Source: Beverwykella pulmonaria (taxonomy: Eukaryota > Ascomycota > Dothideomycetes > Pleosporales > Melanommataceae). Taken from it: a stretch of 64,000 nucleotides of DNA. The translations under genes were made by a program, and so were the position numbers. Location of the stretch: NCBI GenBank assembly GCA_001599595.1, contig BCHH01000001.1, positions 4,245,068 through 4,309,067 of the forward strand, read 5' to 3'. The notes below the pieces were generated by a model. It was given only the letters and a program-made list of their open reading frames with translations. It was not told where the DNA came from and made no database searches. Of this stretch, positions 32,050 to 44,142 are shown one piece after another. Each line of letters begins with the position of its first letter. Within the stretch, counting starts at the first letter, position 1.

Positions 32050-33111
32050 ATGATGCAGGACTCCCCACTCTACGAAATCCGAGACACGCCCCACAGCGGC
32101 CGTGCCATCTTCGCCACGTCTCCGATCCCCGCACACACGCACATCCTCACCACCTCCGATCTCAAACTCTCCGTCCTTCTGCGCGACTACCGGCGCGAAG
32201 TCTGTGGCCAATGCTTCAGCTACGCTCAAGGGCGCGACTTGCCTCTCCGCGATTTAGGCGTCGGCTTTGTGTTCTGCGCCGAGGCCTGTCGAGAGAAATG
32301 GAGAGTGGACGCGGGGGTGGTGGGCGTGCAGGCTTGGACTGTGGTGGAGACGCTTGTTAGAGAGAGGGCGAAAGAGAATAGTGAGATGGTGGATGTAGGG
32401 CTGCCGCGACCGGGGAAGGTGGATATTGAGATGGCGTGGGAGGGGGCGCGGGTGCAAGCTGCGTTGATACGGATCGCGAGGCAAGGAGAAATTGACAAGG
32501 TGGGTGGAACTGATGCGGCTGATGCACGCGTGCAGGTTACCAAACAACACACTCGCGCTCTTGCCAAAGCGCTTCGACAACCCATCTCCGCCGACGTGAT
32601 GAGTTTCTGCGTTAGCGGCCTTCTCTGGCTGTACAACAACCCCCTCGACCTTCTTTCAATCCTGCATCTTGAACCAGACAGCACGCCCTACCTCAACGCC
32701 CCCGACCTCCTCTCGTTCACGCGGTCCTACCACCATCTCCTCGCCATCCTCCCCCTCCCCCTGCTCGCCGTGCTCACGCCTGCAAACCTCATCCTCCTCT
32801 CAACACGCGATTCGCACAATGCATTTGGAATTCGCTCGCTGGATGACGACGGCTCAGAATACTTTGGATATGGATGTTGGCCTGCGGCGTCGTATTTTAA
32901 CCATTCGTGTGCGCCGAGTGTGGTCAAGAGGAGGGTAGGGAGGGGTTGGAGGTTTGAGACGGCGAGGGATGTGGAAGCAGGAGAGGAACTTTGTATTACG
33001 TATTTGAGTGGGGAGGAAAGAGCGCAGGGGAGGGGAAGTCGGATGGGGACGCTGAGGAGGAACTGGGGTTTTGAGTGCGGGTGTATTAGATGTGCGGAGG
33101 AAGGCTGTTAG
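32050..33111 (+). CDS. SET/MYND (SMYD-like) lysine methyltransferase-type protein
   Basis: A single-exon gene of 353 residues from the ATG at 32050 (a second ATG follows at once). The SET domain is split, as in SMYD proteins: an N-terminal YEIRDTPHSGRAIFAT, an inserted zinc-finger-like segment (CGQCFSYA at about 52, FCAEACREKW), a helical region, then SHNAFGIRS and the pseudoknot GYGCWPAASYFNHSCAPS (NHSC at 284-287), closing with GEELCITYL. A C-terminal CGCIRC is the post-SET zinc ligand set. NHSC and the Tyr in ITYL are the cofactor-binding and catalytic residues of the family, so it may be an active S-adenosylmethionine-dependent protein methyltransferase. The substrate is unknown. The nearest named analogues are yeast Set5/Set6-like proteins. 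Confidence 0.88.
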   Translation: MMQDSPLYEIRDTPHSGRAIFATSPIPAHTHILTTSDLKLSVLLRDYRREVCGQCFSYAQGRDLPLRDLGVGFVFCAEACREKWRVDAGVVGVQAWTVVETLVRERAKENSEMVDVGLPRPGKVDIEMAWEGARVQAALIRIARQGEIDKVGGTDAADARVQVTKQHTRALAKALRQPISADVMSFCVSGLLWLYNNPLDLLSILHLEPDSTPYLNAPDLLSFTRSYHHLLAILPLPLLAVLTPANLILLSTRDSHNAFGIRSLDDDGSEYFGYGCWPAASYFNHSCAPSVVKRRVGRGWRFETARDVEAGEELCITYLSGEERAQGRGSRMGTLRRNWGFECGCIRCAEEGC

Positions 33112-33804
33112 GCCTAATTAGTGAAGAAAGATTTAACAAAAAAAAGGTGGGTAATCCGACACTGTTCATTGCATTCTGTTTCCAACAAATCGATCTCCTT
33201 TGTTCCCCTCTACTCAAAGCCAACCTACTGCATTCGGCCGCACCACTTCCCCTCGTTAAATAGTTTTAGCTCTACCAAAACATACCGCAGCAAAGTTGAG
33301 GATGTGAACAAGCCCTTGGGACCAGCTGACCCTGTTTATTCGTGGCCAGCAGAGTGCTCTCCTCCATTCCCATTTCCAATTCCGTTTCCAATTCCAATGG
33401 TATATGGATTGCAACTCTTCAGCTTGCTATTCACATCTCCCTACTTTGATTCATATCCTTTGTTATTCCTCAGGCTTCGTTGGTTAAGTCAATGTTACTC
33501 ACGCCTCTTCATTGTCATTCTTACTATCTTTTGGTTCTTGCAAGGTGTGTAAATGTATGGGCAAAGGGCCTTTAATGCAAAAGAGAAGGGGAGAGAAAAT
33601 AAGCAAACCAGCAAAGGATAACCTTTTATCGCCAAGCTCTCATCCTTTCGTCGTTTGAAGATATCGCAACCCAAGCCGATGGGAGAAAGATCTCGGGGTC
33701 GACACATCCAAACGATCTCCGAGTCCGTGCAGCCACTTCTTGCTTCGGGGCAGTAACCTTCGTCGCTGCAGTCTCATCAACCCGCCAGGCATCGTACCGC
33801 GGAC
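33112..33804. other. Intergenic, 3' of SET gene
   Basis: Contains poly-A and pyrimidine-rich runs and a short imperfect tandem CCAATTCC/CCATTTCC array near 33366-33400. A 143-codon plus-strand frame has no motif and is not called. Confidence 0.4.
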
Positions 33805-34101
33805 ATGTCATACTCCACAACACCGTTCCGCCAACCGCCCAACTTAAGGCATGCACATAGTGCGTCACCCTCTCCAGCAACCCCTCGCTCGACAACCTCT
33901 CCCTCTGCCTCCTTTCCTACTCAAAGCTTAAGTAATCATTCGTCATACACACCGACCTCACCGCTGCCCCTCCGAACGACGAGTTCGACAACCAACCGAC
34001 ATAACCTTGAATTATACAACCGCGCCCTAATCGGGCTTGGTCTACGCATGAACCAGACCCTTGACGCACGAACCATCCCCGAGTACTTATTGAACGCGTA
34101 G
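33805..34101 (+). CDS. Small Ser/Thr/Pro-rich hypothetical protein
   Basis: A 98-residue frame with an ATG in fair context (GGACATGTC). The first 65 residues are Ser, Thr and Pro rich and look disordered. The end, NLELYNRALIGLGLRMNQTL, could form a helix. I do not recognise it. A GTAGGA just before the stop could be a donor, and AT-rich relic DNA starts immediately after, so it may be the 5' part of a longer or truncated gene. It could equally be a chance frame. Confidence 0.3.
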   Translation: MSYSTTPFRQPPNLRHAHSASPSPATPRSTTSPSASFPTQSLSNHSSYTPTSPLPLRTTSSTTNRHNLELYNRALIGLGLRMNQTLDARTIPEYLLNA

Positions 34102-35164
34102 GACCTCTGATTAAGCTCCTTATGCAACGTCTTGTATGATAACTATATCGCACTTTGAGTTATATCCGTAGTCTCCGATAGCTAATTAAGCTCTAGTCAC
34201 AAACTAATGATAGACTCTCGTGACAACAGCATTTTCTCTACAATTCTTATTTCTACTTATATATTACGATAAAATTAGAAAGAAATCTATTTCAGCTTCA
34301 AACTTTGCAAAGCCTAGCTTTCTACTGAATGGGTTGCCTATCTAGCAACAATCGAATATCTTGCTTTACTTATAACACATTCGACTGTAGTTAGAAATAT
34401 TTCCTGCACGCAGATATCTATTGCCTGACTATAAGCAAAGTGTCTTGCGCATGCGTAGCTAAGAAACAGCACAATCTACTAAGGTCTCACGCGTTTAGAT
34501 TTATTAGTCCTGGAAGTAGGGTGTGGGCAAGTCCTAATTGCAGGGCAAGTCGCTATTGGAAAAGGTGCGGGAACATTCCTATCCTTATTATTCAACTACA
34601 TACACACGCTCATTGGCTTTGAATGAAACTCGGATTTTCAGTAGTCGCCAAAGAGAGGCAAGTGTAGCAAAAGCAATTGCTATTAGAGACATAAAACATT
34701 ATCATATGACCAATACTCATAACATTACTCATTCATTGATATGAATTAAGTCGCCCCACTTAGTCAAGGGGCAATAAGAATCATACTGCTCATGCTGTCA
34801 TGCCTTACTGCCAATTCCCAAAAGCCCACCATAACTGCATTGCAATTGGATTGTGATGCTGGGAGTGTCTGTAGAGAGAAGAAAACACAAAGAGATATTA
34901 TTCTGCTCGATTGACTAAGAAAGCTGTATCCAGAGTGGGAGAAGGGAATTGAATGAAAGCAAAGAAAGGAAGTAAAGGGCATTCGGTCCAACTATATATA
35001 GAGGCAGTTCGCTGTGAGTTAATGATAATCGAAGGGGGGAAACACCTAAATTTGCCGATTTCTTATCCGCCTGCCTCAGCAATTCAAGGAGATAATGTCG
35101 AGGGAATGAAGCTGTAATTGGTACAGTGTTGTAATTCTCATCGTCTCGCTCAGCCGTTAGATGT
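34102..35164. other. AT-rich relic and gene-free DNA
   Basis: 34130-34450 is conspicuously AT-rich with dispersed TAG/CTA words, like the block at 1105-1312, and is probably decayed repeat DNA. 34450-35164 holds only short frames without motifs and is the 3' flank of the large hypothetical gene. Confidence 0.45.
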
Positions 35165-38100
35165 CTATGGGTCGCACTTGTGGCAAGCTCCCCCTCCCCA
35201 CTCGGTCGTGGTCTCCATGATCATTTCGTCACAGCCTTTGTCCTCTAGTACTCCAAAGCCGACATAGTACTTTGGGGTACAGAATTCGACACAATTACGC
35301 AGGCCTGGCGGTGGGACTAGGTTGGGAAACAGGGCCGTGGCGTGCACAGGGATTCCAGCAGCAGCATGATGATTACGGCCTTGGTATGTCGGTCTGAAGT
35401 TATCGTAGAGGTCATTGCCACTGTAGTGGCGATGATAGGGATGTCTGTCACGGTACAGCGGCGAGTATGGCGGCAGAGTATTGTGGCTGAAATCAAAAAT
35501 TTTGTTGGCATGTTGACCATACAGATGCACGTTGTGTGGGCCATATAGTATCTCCAGGGGCGACAAATGGGAGTGAGACGGCACGTTGTATATGCTCGAC
35601 CAGTCGATCGCTGTCCTGGAGGCTCTTCTTAAACTACCTTCATGGTTGCGTCCCGAGTCTTGACAAGTAATAATATCCATTTGCATCTTGAATGGGGCAT
35701 TTTCCCTGGAAATGTCCTTAAAAAGGTTCGAACGCTCTTGCACACTCAAAGTATCACCTTGGGCTAATGAACCTGGCCGAGGGCACGGTGCAGTGCCACC
35801 CTTCGATTGACTCGCAGGCCCATTCTTTACTTGCGTGTCAGATTCATCATGCACTCGACCGGCAGATACGTCTCTTCCTCGGGTGGGTTTGGTTGACGAA
35901 GAGTTGTCAGAATAAACTCTCGGCTTATGTCCTCGAGTATTTTGATTTAAGAAATATGTCTTATTCTTACCCATATTCAGTGAGTTCGGGAAACGCCTAC
36001 CATCGTAATTGACAGGAACGCTAGAAACTGGATACATATGATGGTACAGTTGTATTCTATACAGACTGTCCAAAATGAACGGATTGAACAGTGATCCGGC
36101 TGGTGGGGGCTGGATCCACTCGTTGAGGGGGCCAGGTCGGTTCCGAGCGATTGACGCACTCCACCTGTTTGGTTCAAATATGGGTGCAGTTGCCCGCAGA
36201 TTGGAGGGGACGTTGGGCACCTGGTAAGCTTCGCTTTGCCTCTGGCTACTGGTTCGAGCGGGAAACGTGTTGAAACTATTCTCAGCTCGGCGCGCCACTT
36301 TAGGACTTGCCGACATGAAAAACGAAGCGGAATCCTCAAGATGCGGGTTAGATTGGGCAGTACCTAGGTTGATTGTGTGAGCCATCATGACGCACAGCGG
36401 AGATGTATCAGTTGGGGTGCTTGGAATCATACAAGAAGCACCCGACTTCTTGCGACTAAATATGATGGCTGGATCTTGGAAATCTTCTATCACACTCCTA
36501 TCCTTGATGTTTTCTTCATTAGATTCCCTCAGAGTGCAGTTGTGAGTTTTCACACCAGTGATCCACTTTTCAATGTCTAGGCGAAATTCAGCCGGCTGGT
36601 CAGCCAATCCTAAGTCTGACGAAGTCTTGGACACGCCCGTGCGGTTGAGCATCGTCGATGTACCGGCAGTCTTATCCATTGAAGCTGACCTTATAGTTTT
36701 TGTCATTCGCATAGTATCCTTTATATGCGAAGTGGGCATGTGAGGCGTTTCTGAGCGATGTAGGGCTGAGGGGTCGTCGATCGGAGATGTGCTTTCTCGA
36801 ACAGCTTCTTCTTTCGAAACATCATTTTTGGCCGTGCCAGGGGATGAGGTCTTGTCAATGGGAGCTGAAGACACTCGTGGCAATATTGGTGTTGTGCCCA
36901 GGCTGTTCACCGTTTTCACATGCCGCAAAGGAGCGGTGGTTGGAGTACCAGGCAGTTTGCGATCAGTGGACTGGGAACTTGAATGCGGGATTCTCAGACA
37001 CAACTTCGGAACGGAAGGCCTGTTGAAGGTCGTCTTTCCGCCAGCCACCGCCAACTTAACATGTGGCTCCGACCTTCCTCGAGTGTGAACAAATTGCAGG
37101 GGTTTCGTACCGTCCGAGGACTCCGTCATCAGCTCATCATCACCAGTGCCAGTCAAATCTAGATGTGAGATCTGAAAATTGGGGGACTCGAAAGCCGTCA
37201 TGAAACTCTCCACTGAGCCTCTAGAACTTGTACTCACTGGTGAATGTCTCGCTGATGCATAGAGCGTGTTCCCGGTAGATGAAACTACGCTCTGAGCGTG
37301 CATATGCTCATCATTATTGTCAACCTTGCTCTGGTGGACACCATCAGACCTAAAATCGGTTGCATTCTTACTTGGTGACATCGTGATTCTGAAAGTTGAA
37401 TGCCGTCCAGGGCTGTCGCGCACGGAAGACGTAGCAGGGTTCTTCACCGCGCTCTTCGAAGGGGTATGGCGGCGTGTGCTGAGACCACGTACAAATGACT
37501 GTGAGGTGATGTCGCTCTCGACAGCAGCCGCTGCATCCTTTGTGAGTAACGTGATCATCTCCGTGCTGTGAGGTTTACCCAATTCAACTGGGCTGCGTGC
37601 ACCTCGAGTCATGTTCATATTAGATTCATTCAGCCACTCGCCGTGAGCCTTCTTGCAAGATTCTCGTTCTTTTGCTCGCTGTGCCATTTTTAAGAGTGGG
37701 CTTTTAGTCTTGGCTGCCATCCATTGAGAAGAGATCGACTTTCGTGGGCTCTGCGGATTGACTTGGTGTTGCTCGTCACCAATAGAAGTAGTTTTCTCTA
37801 TCTCTCTGCTCTTGCCGTTTTGTGCGGTGCCCCGAGTGTGGTCTCCAGCAGGCGCGAGAAGGTCAGGCACGAGCTCAGACGCCCGTTGAAGAACGCAGTC
37901 GCTTTGCGACAACATGGCTGAAGCATGCCGTCGAAGGCTATCATCTCCACTACCGTTGATTGGGGAGGCTCGAATCACCTCCGTGTCAGCGTTGGTATCG
38001 CTCTGACGGGGAGTGGAGGAACTGCAAGCGCGAGTCCTAACAATACCAGCGTCTATACGTGATTTGCCAAAGGGTAGCCAGACAAAGTCTTCGCCATCCT

Positions 38101-38591
38101 CACAATATTCATACTGGGTGACAATTTCCTTGGCCTTACTATCTTGCTGCTCAACCTTTATTGGCAGCAAGGAATATAGGTCGAGTAGGATGTTTCTATT
38201 CAAGTTGTTGTAACTCGCGGTGTCCAATGCAGTGTTCCATTGCGATGCATGATGGTGATACTGCTGCTGGTCATAGCCCTGTGGATATAGGCCTACAACG
38301 TCCGCATCAGGTTGAACCGACCGTGGAATGAGGTTGACACGTGGCAGGTAATAATTGCAGGACAATGAGCCTGACGACGAACCTGAGCCTGACTTGCAAG
38401 CGTACATGTTATCTGTATCGGAGCCACGTCGGTAGAGATTGTCACTGTCGTCGAGTTAGCTGCGATGCAATTTTTGGGAGGGCGGCGGCGATCTACCTCT
38501 GTCGCAGTTTGAGTGCCTTGCTGCAGTAGGATTCCCGATAGACTTCGCCGTGCTGGCAGATGGAATAATAAACATAATGGTAGTAACACAT
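35165..38591 (-). CDS. Large disordered protein with N-terminal Cys/His motif, unknown function
   Basis: Two exons, 38591-38497 and 38444-35165, make 1124 residues. Exon 1 encodes MCYYHYVYYSICQHGEVYRE then SYC, a Cys/His/Tyr-rich opening I associate with other uncharacterised filamentous-fungal proteins and a possible zinc site. The 52-nt intron has donor GTAGAT, branch GCTAAC and acceptor GACAG. It keeps the frame through QSDNLYRRGSDTDN into the long exon. The long exon is Ser/Thr/Pro-rich and mostly disordered, with many SP and TP sites that suit phosphorylation. Its last 120 residues are His/Tyr-rich, then contain cysteines (NCVEFC, ACHKC). The function is unknown. The minus-strand promoter is strongly CT-rich. 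Confidence 0.75.
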
Positions 38592-39027
38592 AGTGCCTGC
38601 AGCAGTCGCTGGCGAGGCGGCAGGGTCGAGGGAGGTAGTGATTCTGTGATATAGATGGGGTAGGTATGTGGAAGAAGGAGAGAGAAGAAGGAGCGAGGGG
38701 AAGAAAAAAGGCATCCTCGCGTGAAAAGTTGCAAACGAAGCGCTCAACAGAACTTTAGGTGACGGTGGGCTCTTCCCAAAGTGAAGCAATGCTCAACACC
38801 ACCACCGTTGCACGTGCTCTCTTGACTTACCGCAGTCTTTCACCCAACTTATACACCGCCTCATGGCAACCACCAAGGGAAACATCGAAGAAAACCACTG
38901 ATATCATCCGCCCAAACAACACGTGCCCATACACGCAGCAAAGTGAGAATTGTACTAGAATTGTCTTACACTCAAAGTCGCTCGTGGGTATCCGCGCGCT
39001 CATAGAGTACCAAACATGCAAGCAAAA
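38592..39027. other. Promoter side of the large hypothetical gene
   Basis: 435 bp between two minus-strand genes. On the minus strand 38640-38710 is CT-rich (TTCTTCTCTC-type runs), typical of fungal core promoters. No gene is seen. Confidence 0.5.
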
Positions 39028-40726
39028 CTAGAACCGTTTCTTCTTCTTGTTCTGCGTCTGCTTCTTTGCCAGCTCCTCATTTTTTCGCTTCAGTTCTCGT
39101 CTCTTCCTTTCCGCCTTCTCCTCCGCAGTCTCCTCGTGCCCCTCAACTGGGCTACTTGTCGCTCCTTCGGTCTTAACAACAGCCGGCTTTGTTCGGGAGT
39201 CATCGACCGAAGGTTCTGGTGTAGGCGATGGTCCACTTTTCCTCGTGCTTGCCTTGAGTGGAGACAGCGCGACATTGCTCGTGTCCCTGTCCTCAGTGGA
39301 TGCCTTCTGCTTCCCTCCAATCTTGAACGGCTTCCGTGTCGCCTTAGCCTCGGTGGAAGCAGTAGCCTCTGTACTAGGTTTCCCTCGTGATGGTATGGAG
39401 GTATCAGGTGGATCAGTATCTTCGACATCCCCCTTTTCATCTGGAGTTGCTTTCTGGGGAGGTGAATCAACTACAGGTTTCTTCGACTTTGCGCCACCTA
39501 TCCGGAAGCCTTTCGGTCTCTGAGCAGTCGACGAGCTCGATATCGGTGGGGAAGAAGGCGCAGGTTCAGCAGATTCAGCCCTTATCGACAACTTTCGGGT
39601 AGACGGGTGCGTCTGAGCTTGATTTTGGCTCTTGGGTAGTGCATCAAGATCATACTCGTCTTCTGTAGTCTCGTCTTTAGATACGGCTTGTTGCTTCTGT
39701 ACCGTTGATGATGTTGGCTCCAGGGTATTTGCTAGTCTCTTCGGTGATTCTCGAAACTGCAACAATCGTTATTGTGAAGTTCATGAGTGTTTTCAGGTAT
39801 ACAAGACCAACTTTCGAGTGCTCATATGTCTCAAACTCGTCTTCCGTCTCATCTTCACTTGTTTCGGGTTGCGGGGTGGCAAGGCGGGTTGTCTTCGCTA
39901 CCTTTGCCTTAAAGCTAGCTTCAGGACTGCTCAGGGCACTTCCAATTAATTTCCACCACGGGTCCTCCTCATCCTTCAACCTCATCCGTGGCGGCATCTT
40001 GGGCGTACACTGGGTTAGCGTCTCCTGGAACAATGCTAGGGTAGAGATCTGAGAGTCTTTCAATTGGCCGGTCTCTTTCTTCCACGATTCTTCGTTGAAG
40101 GCCTGCAGGGCGGGGACATGCCTAGCGGCTTGCTCGCGTCTGATGACTCTCCTCCCGGGCTTTGATCCGCCAATGCTCGGGAATGCCGTGGCCAAGTCCA
40201 AATTGCTGGATTCAAATTGATCCAAGAGCCTCGTAATCGCCTTGTCCTTCTCCGTGACGCTTGCGATGAGACTTTTTACGCGTTCATGCTGTATATGTGA
40301 AGAGACGAACAGAGGCAATATAAGTTCATTCGTTAGTGTCACGGGTGTCCTCTTTTCCAGGCAGAACTTCCATCGCAAGGAGTCGAGAGGCTCCGGGAGG
40401 CTGGTGGTAGCGTTTAGGATGACACCATCTGCATCATCCCGTGTTATACGGCAAGTGGTGTCGTCGGCGCTGGTCAGGGATTTTCGGACATTGTCGAGCA
40501 GAATGGTAAGCTGCTTGGTGTCTTGTTTGCTCACTTCAATTGGCGACGCTTGCTGCGATGCTCGGTCCACTATTGCGGCCAAATCTAGCTCTTCGCTCCA
40601 GATGTTATTGAGATCCGTGAGAAAGATGCGGTACGTTTGTGCACCGAATTCGGTCTTGATCAAGAGCTGCGGAATATGCGGGTCGTTGGGAGCGTTATAC
40701 AGCTCAAGAACGCGCCAGCCCGACAT
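39028..40726 (-). CDS. XLF/Nej1-type non-homologous end-joining factor
   Basis: Two exons, 40726-39812 and 39756-39028, total 547 residues. The 55-nt intron uses a GTTGGT donor; a GTATAC donor nine bases on is an in-frame alternative. The ATG at 40726 starts WRVLELYN, then LLIKTEFGAQTYRIFLTDLN and IWSEELD, the XRCC4-like head domain of the XLF family, followed by a helical stalk (HERVKSLIASVTEKDKAI). The tail is disordered and carries two related basic motifs, GFRIGGAKSKK and PFKIGGKQK. It ends NKKKKRF-stop, the sort of basic, aromatic-terminated peptide used by XLF to bind Ku. Expected role: bridging DNA ends with ligase IV/XRCC4 in the nucleus. It is divergently transcribed from Cactin. Confidence 0.87.
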
Positions 40727-41013
40727 TTTGAATGAGTTGAAGGGGCGATTCAGGTAGGTTATTGAGTGAGAGCATACATAGCAGAGTAGAAAACATGAAT
40801 AATGATGGCGCGACACGCGTTGCTGTAAAGCACTTGGGCATAAAAGGCACCAGCTTACGGAAGCACGTGAGTGTGAAGGTGGCCTATCAGATACGCTACT
40901 GCGCCAAGCCGGAAGCATTTCCTGAGCCGCATCTCCAGGTCCCAATTCAACACCCACCAAACCACAGCAACAGTCAGCACCCACACCCCACCACTTTTCG
41001 AAAAATTGCACAG
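40727..41013. promoter_or_regulatory. Bidirectional promoter, XLF / Cactin
   Basis: The start codons of the divergent XLF and Cactin genes are 287 bp apart, so the regulatory DNA is shared. An open frame continuous with Cactin runs through most of it but has low-complexity, non-conserved translation and is taken as leader. Confidence 0.6.
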
Positions 41014-42816
41014 ATGGCGGCGCGAAACCCTCCCCCGTGGCTCACCGACCGTGCACGCCCGCCCCAGCGGCCCCCGCCGCCGTCTACAATTCCGGCAAAG
41101 CGATCTGCAAATTCACGCGCCTTGGACAACCCGTCGAAACGGACCACTAATGCCGAGGAGGAGGCCTGGGTTGCAGACGAAGACCGCTTCGTTCTGCAGC
41201 AGGCGAAGACGAAGGCCGCACTACGCGTCAAGGGAGGCCGAGCAAAGCCCATCGACTGGCTCGCAGTTACCCTCCGCTTCATTGACCCCACAAAGACGAT
41301 ACTAGACGAGGAAGTTGAGGACCATGACCTAGATATTGTGGATCCGGAGGGTGTCCTAGAGGGTCTCGGCGAGGAGGATCTCCGCGATCTCGAAAAGGAC
41401 ATCGACACTTATCTCGCACTAGAAACAAATAAGGGCAATAGGGAGTACTGGAATGTAAGCAACAGAAAGACCTGAAATCTCGTGTCACCTCCGTATAATG
41501 ACTACTGTAGGCACTGAAAGCAATCTGCAAAGACCGAAGGCGTAGATTCAAGTCCTCAGCTGCTGAAGCCCGCGGCACCAGCTCCGTCTCCGCCGACATC
41601 GACCGATTGCTTGCACCCAAATCTTACGAAGACCTTGAGACTCTCGAGGTTCAGGTCAAGAAAAAATTGGACTCGGACGAGCCTATTGACTACGATTACT
41701 GGGAACAACTATTGCGCAACTTGCGGGTGTGGAAGGCCAAGGCGAAGTTGCGTCGGGTGTCGCAAGAAATCATCAACGAACGATTGCAGACCTTACGCAA
41801 ACAACAGGAAGAAACAGCCATATCCGTGCAAGAAAAATTACAAACAATGTTGGAAACTGCGGGTTTACCAGAAGGGGACCAGGATAGCACGTTCGCCTAC
41901 CATTCGCGACTAGACCCAGAACCCTTGTTGAAGCTCCGTACCGAGGATAAAAATCTTGAGCAGGTCGACGAAAAGAAGTTCATCGAAGACATTGCTGCCG
42001 AACGACGAAAAGTTGCCAAACGTGGCTACATCCCAATGCAGAACAAGTCGCAAGACACATCAACAAGTATCATCAAGCCCAGAACCAGCCAACCTAGCTC
42101 TACTGGAGTGTCAAGATTTGCACCTGTTGAGAACGTAGATTTCTCTCAGGCAACAACCGCCCTCTATGAGAGAGAAGTCGCTCGAGGGGTCGAGGAAGGG
42201 GAGGAGATATTTACTGGCGAAGAAGAGATCACGTCTGTAAAGCCACAGTGGGCCGGTAAATACAACGCAAGGAAGCCGCGGTACTTCAATCGTGTCCAAA
42301 TGGGCTACGAGTGGAATAAGTACAATCAGACGCATTACGATCACGACAACCCTCCGCCAAAAGTCGTTCAAGGCTACAAATTCAACATCTTTTACCCGGA
42401 CCTCATCGACAAAGTGAGGGCGCCAACCTACAAGATCGAGCGTGAAAATGGTCGGAAACGTGGTCAATCTTTTGCTCCCGCTGGTGAGGACGATACGTGC
42501 CTAATTCGCTTCATCGCTGGTCCGCCATACGAGGATATTGCTTTTCGAATCGTCGACAAGGAATGGGACTACAGCGCCAAGCGAGATCGTGGATTCAAGA
42601 GCAGTTTTGACAAGGTTAGTTACACTACCCCACAGAAAAGTTCTTTTGTGGGGATCGACCATTCGCAGCCATGGTCGTGTAAGGCTGGCCTGTGGACTGG
42701 GCTGACGCATCACAGGGGATTTTGCAACTTCATTTTCAGTTCAAGAAAGTAAGTCTCTCTTAAGCCATCTCCGCCTAACCGCCCCTGACATTGCATAGAT
42801 ATATTATCGGAAATGA
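41014..42816 (+). CDS. cactin: Cactin, spliceosome-associated protein
   Basis: Four exons, 41014-41454, 41511-42614, 42716-42748 and 42799-42816, give 531 residues. All junctions are phase 0 with GT..AG ends. Exon 3 (33 nt) and exon 4 (18 nt) are tiny, but they restore the invariant family C-terminus GILQLHFQFKKIYYRK. The middle region shows AALRVKGGRAKPIDWLAV and DPEGVLEGL, and the C-terminal Cactin domain shows YKFNIFYPDLIDK, RENGRKRGQSFAPAGEDDTC and FRIVDKEWDYSAKRDRGF. Cactin joins activated spliceosomes and affects splicing fidelity and cohesion in animals and fission yeast (Cay1). The start MAARNPPPW is chosen over upstream in-frame ATGs because conservation begins just after it. Confidence 0.95.
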
Positions 42817-44142
42817 TCGATATCAAGCTCACTCTCCGCCGCCATTAGCTCATGCTTGCTGCGTCTAGCTTGACAGTTTGCATCCACCATGGAGCGGAGA
42901 CCGCATCACCTAGAAAAGCTCCAGGGCTATGGGATGGATATGAGTCCGTATTAGCCACGTTCGGAATACAGTGACGGGGCCAAAGTATCAGCTTAACTGC
43001 GCTCGGGTGCGGAGTACACGTCACCCAAGACTCCAGGCAGAAGAGTAGCGGTCAGGCCTCGCCATGTCCCCTTCATTTCCTATCTATCGACCTTATGAAA
43101 GTATCTGCAATCCTCAAAAAGTGGTCTGCGTGTATCATTCGAGCTGGCGGAGGAATTCTGGCATTGTTAGCCAATCAGACACAAACACTAAAACTGGTAA
43201 TGAAATGAAGTCCCTAACCGGAAACTAAAGGCAGTAAAGATTGTGTTACATCCCAAGGGGTGGAGCTCCAAACAGCTGTCCACTGCTGCCTCTACAGAGG
43301 CAGCCTGCAGATTGCAAGTTGTTCGATCCCCGACAAACCCACCTCCCGAATCCCGATACTGATTTTCTTGCTCTCCAGCTGATTTCTAAATCTGGAAGAA
43401 ATTTGCATGTGAGGCAAGTCACAACAGAGGGGCTTTGCCCGAGGAACTGCGCATCTGTTGTGCGGGCTTTGCCGTGCTCTCTGTGTGCGAAGGGGGCTCG
43501 ACAACAGGTGTCTTACCTACTTCCCAATGATATGAACCATAGAGGCGTTGTCGGGCAGTGCTTCTAGCTTCTAGAAGGTCTGGATGGAAGCGTAGAACAA
43601 CGGAGAGAGACAGCGAAAGATCGTTGGTCGGACGTGTCTGGCGCGGCGACCGCCCGTTGCTTTGATGTTGCAATCCATCTGCAGGTTGCCGTCCCAGCCC
43701 CTTTGGAGCCTTACAAGCCCACCCACAACGCGAAACCGTTGGCTGCAGACGTGGGACGGCAAGTCATCCGTCTTGCAGCTGGGGTTGGCGCACGGCGCCG
43801 GGGCTTGCAATGCTCTGCCCCTGTGGCATCAATTCGGGATCGATAGATTCTTCGGCTCACCGAGCCTCGTGACACACACACTATGCATCGACCTTCACTA
43901 TTGCTTTGATATCTCGCAGTTTTGTTTGTCCCCCACAGCGTCAATCTCACATGTGCGCCGGCAGCAGCCTCCCGTCTCCGGTGAGAATGAAGCCACCGCC
44001 ACCCAATCCTGAGTCGAGCGGAGCCACGGAAGCGCTCAAGTGTCTCAGTTATCCCATCACTCCATCTAGAAAGCTCATCTACCGCTTCGATTGCAGCATT
44101 CTTACCACTTGTCTTGTTTCACGAACATCGTTGGCAGTGTCC
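42817..44142. other. Intergenic upstream of the forkhead gene
   Basis: Gene-free apart from the likely long leader of the forkhead gene (from about 43900). Short frames on both strands lack motifs. Confidence 0.45.

Noticed and set aside
40762..41013. 84-codon N-terminal extension of Cactin
   Set aside because: Low-complexity translation, not Cactin-like, and it overlaps the divergent XLF promoter; the ATG at 41014 is preferred.
43300..43340. tRNA B-box-like GTTCGATCC
   Set aside because: No acceptor stem, A box or anticodon arm can be folded around it.
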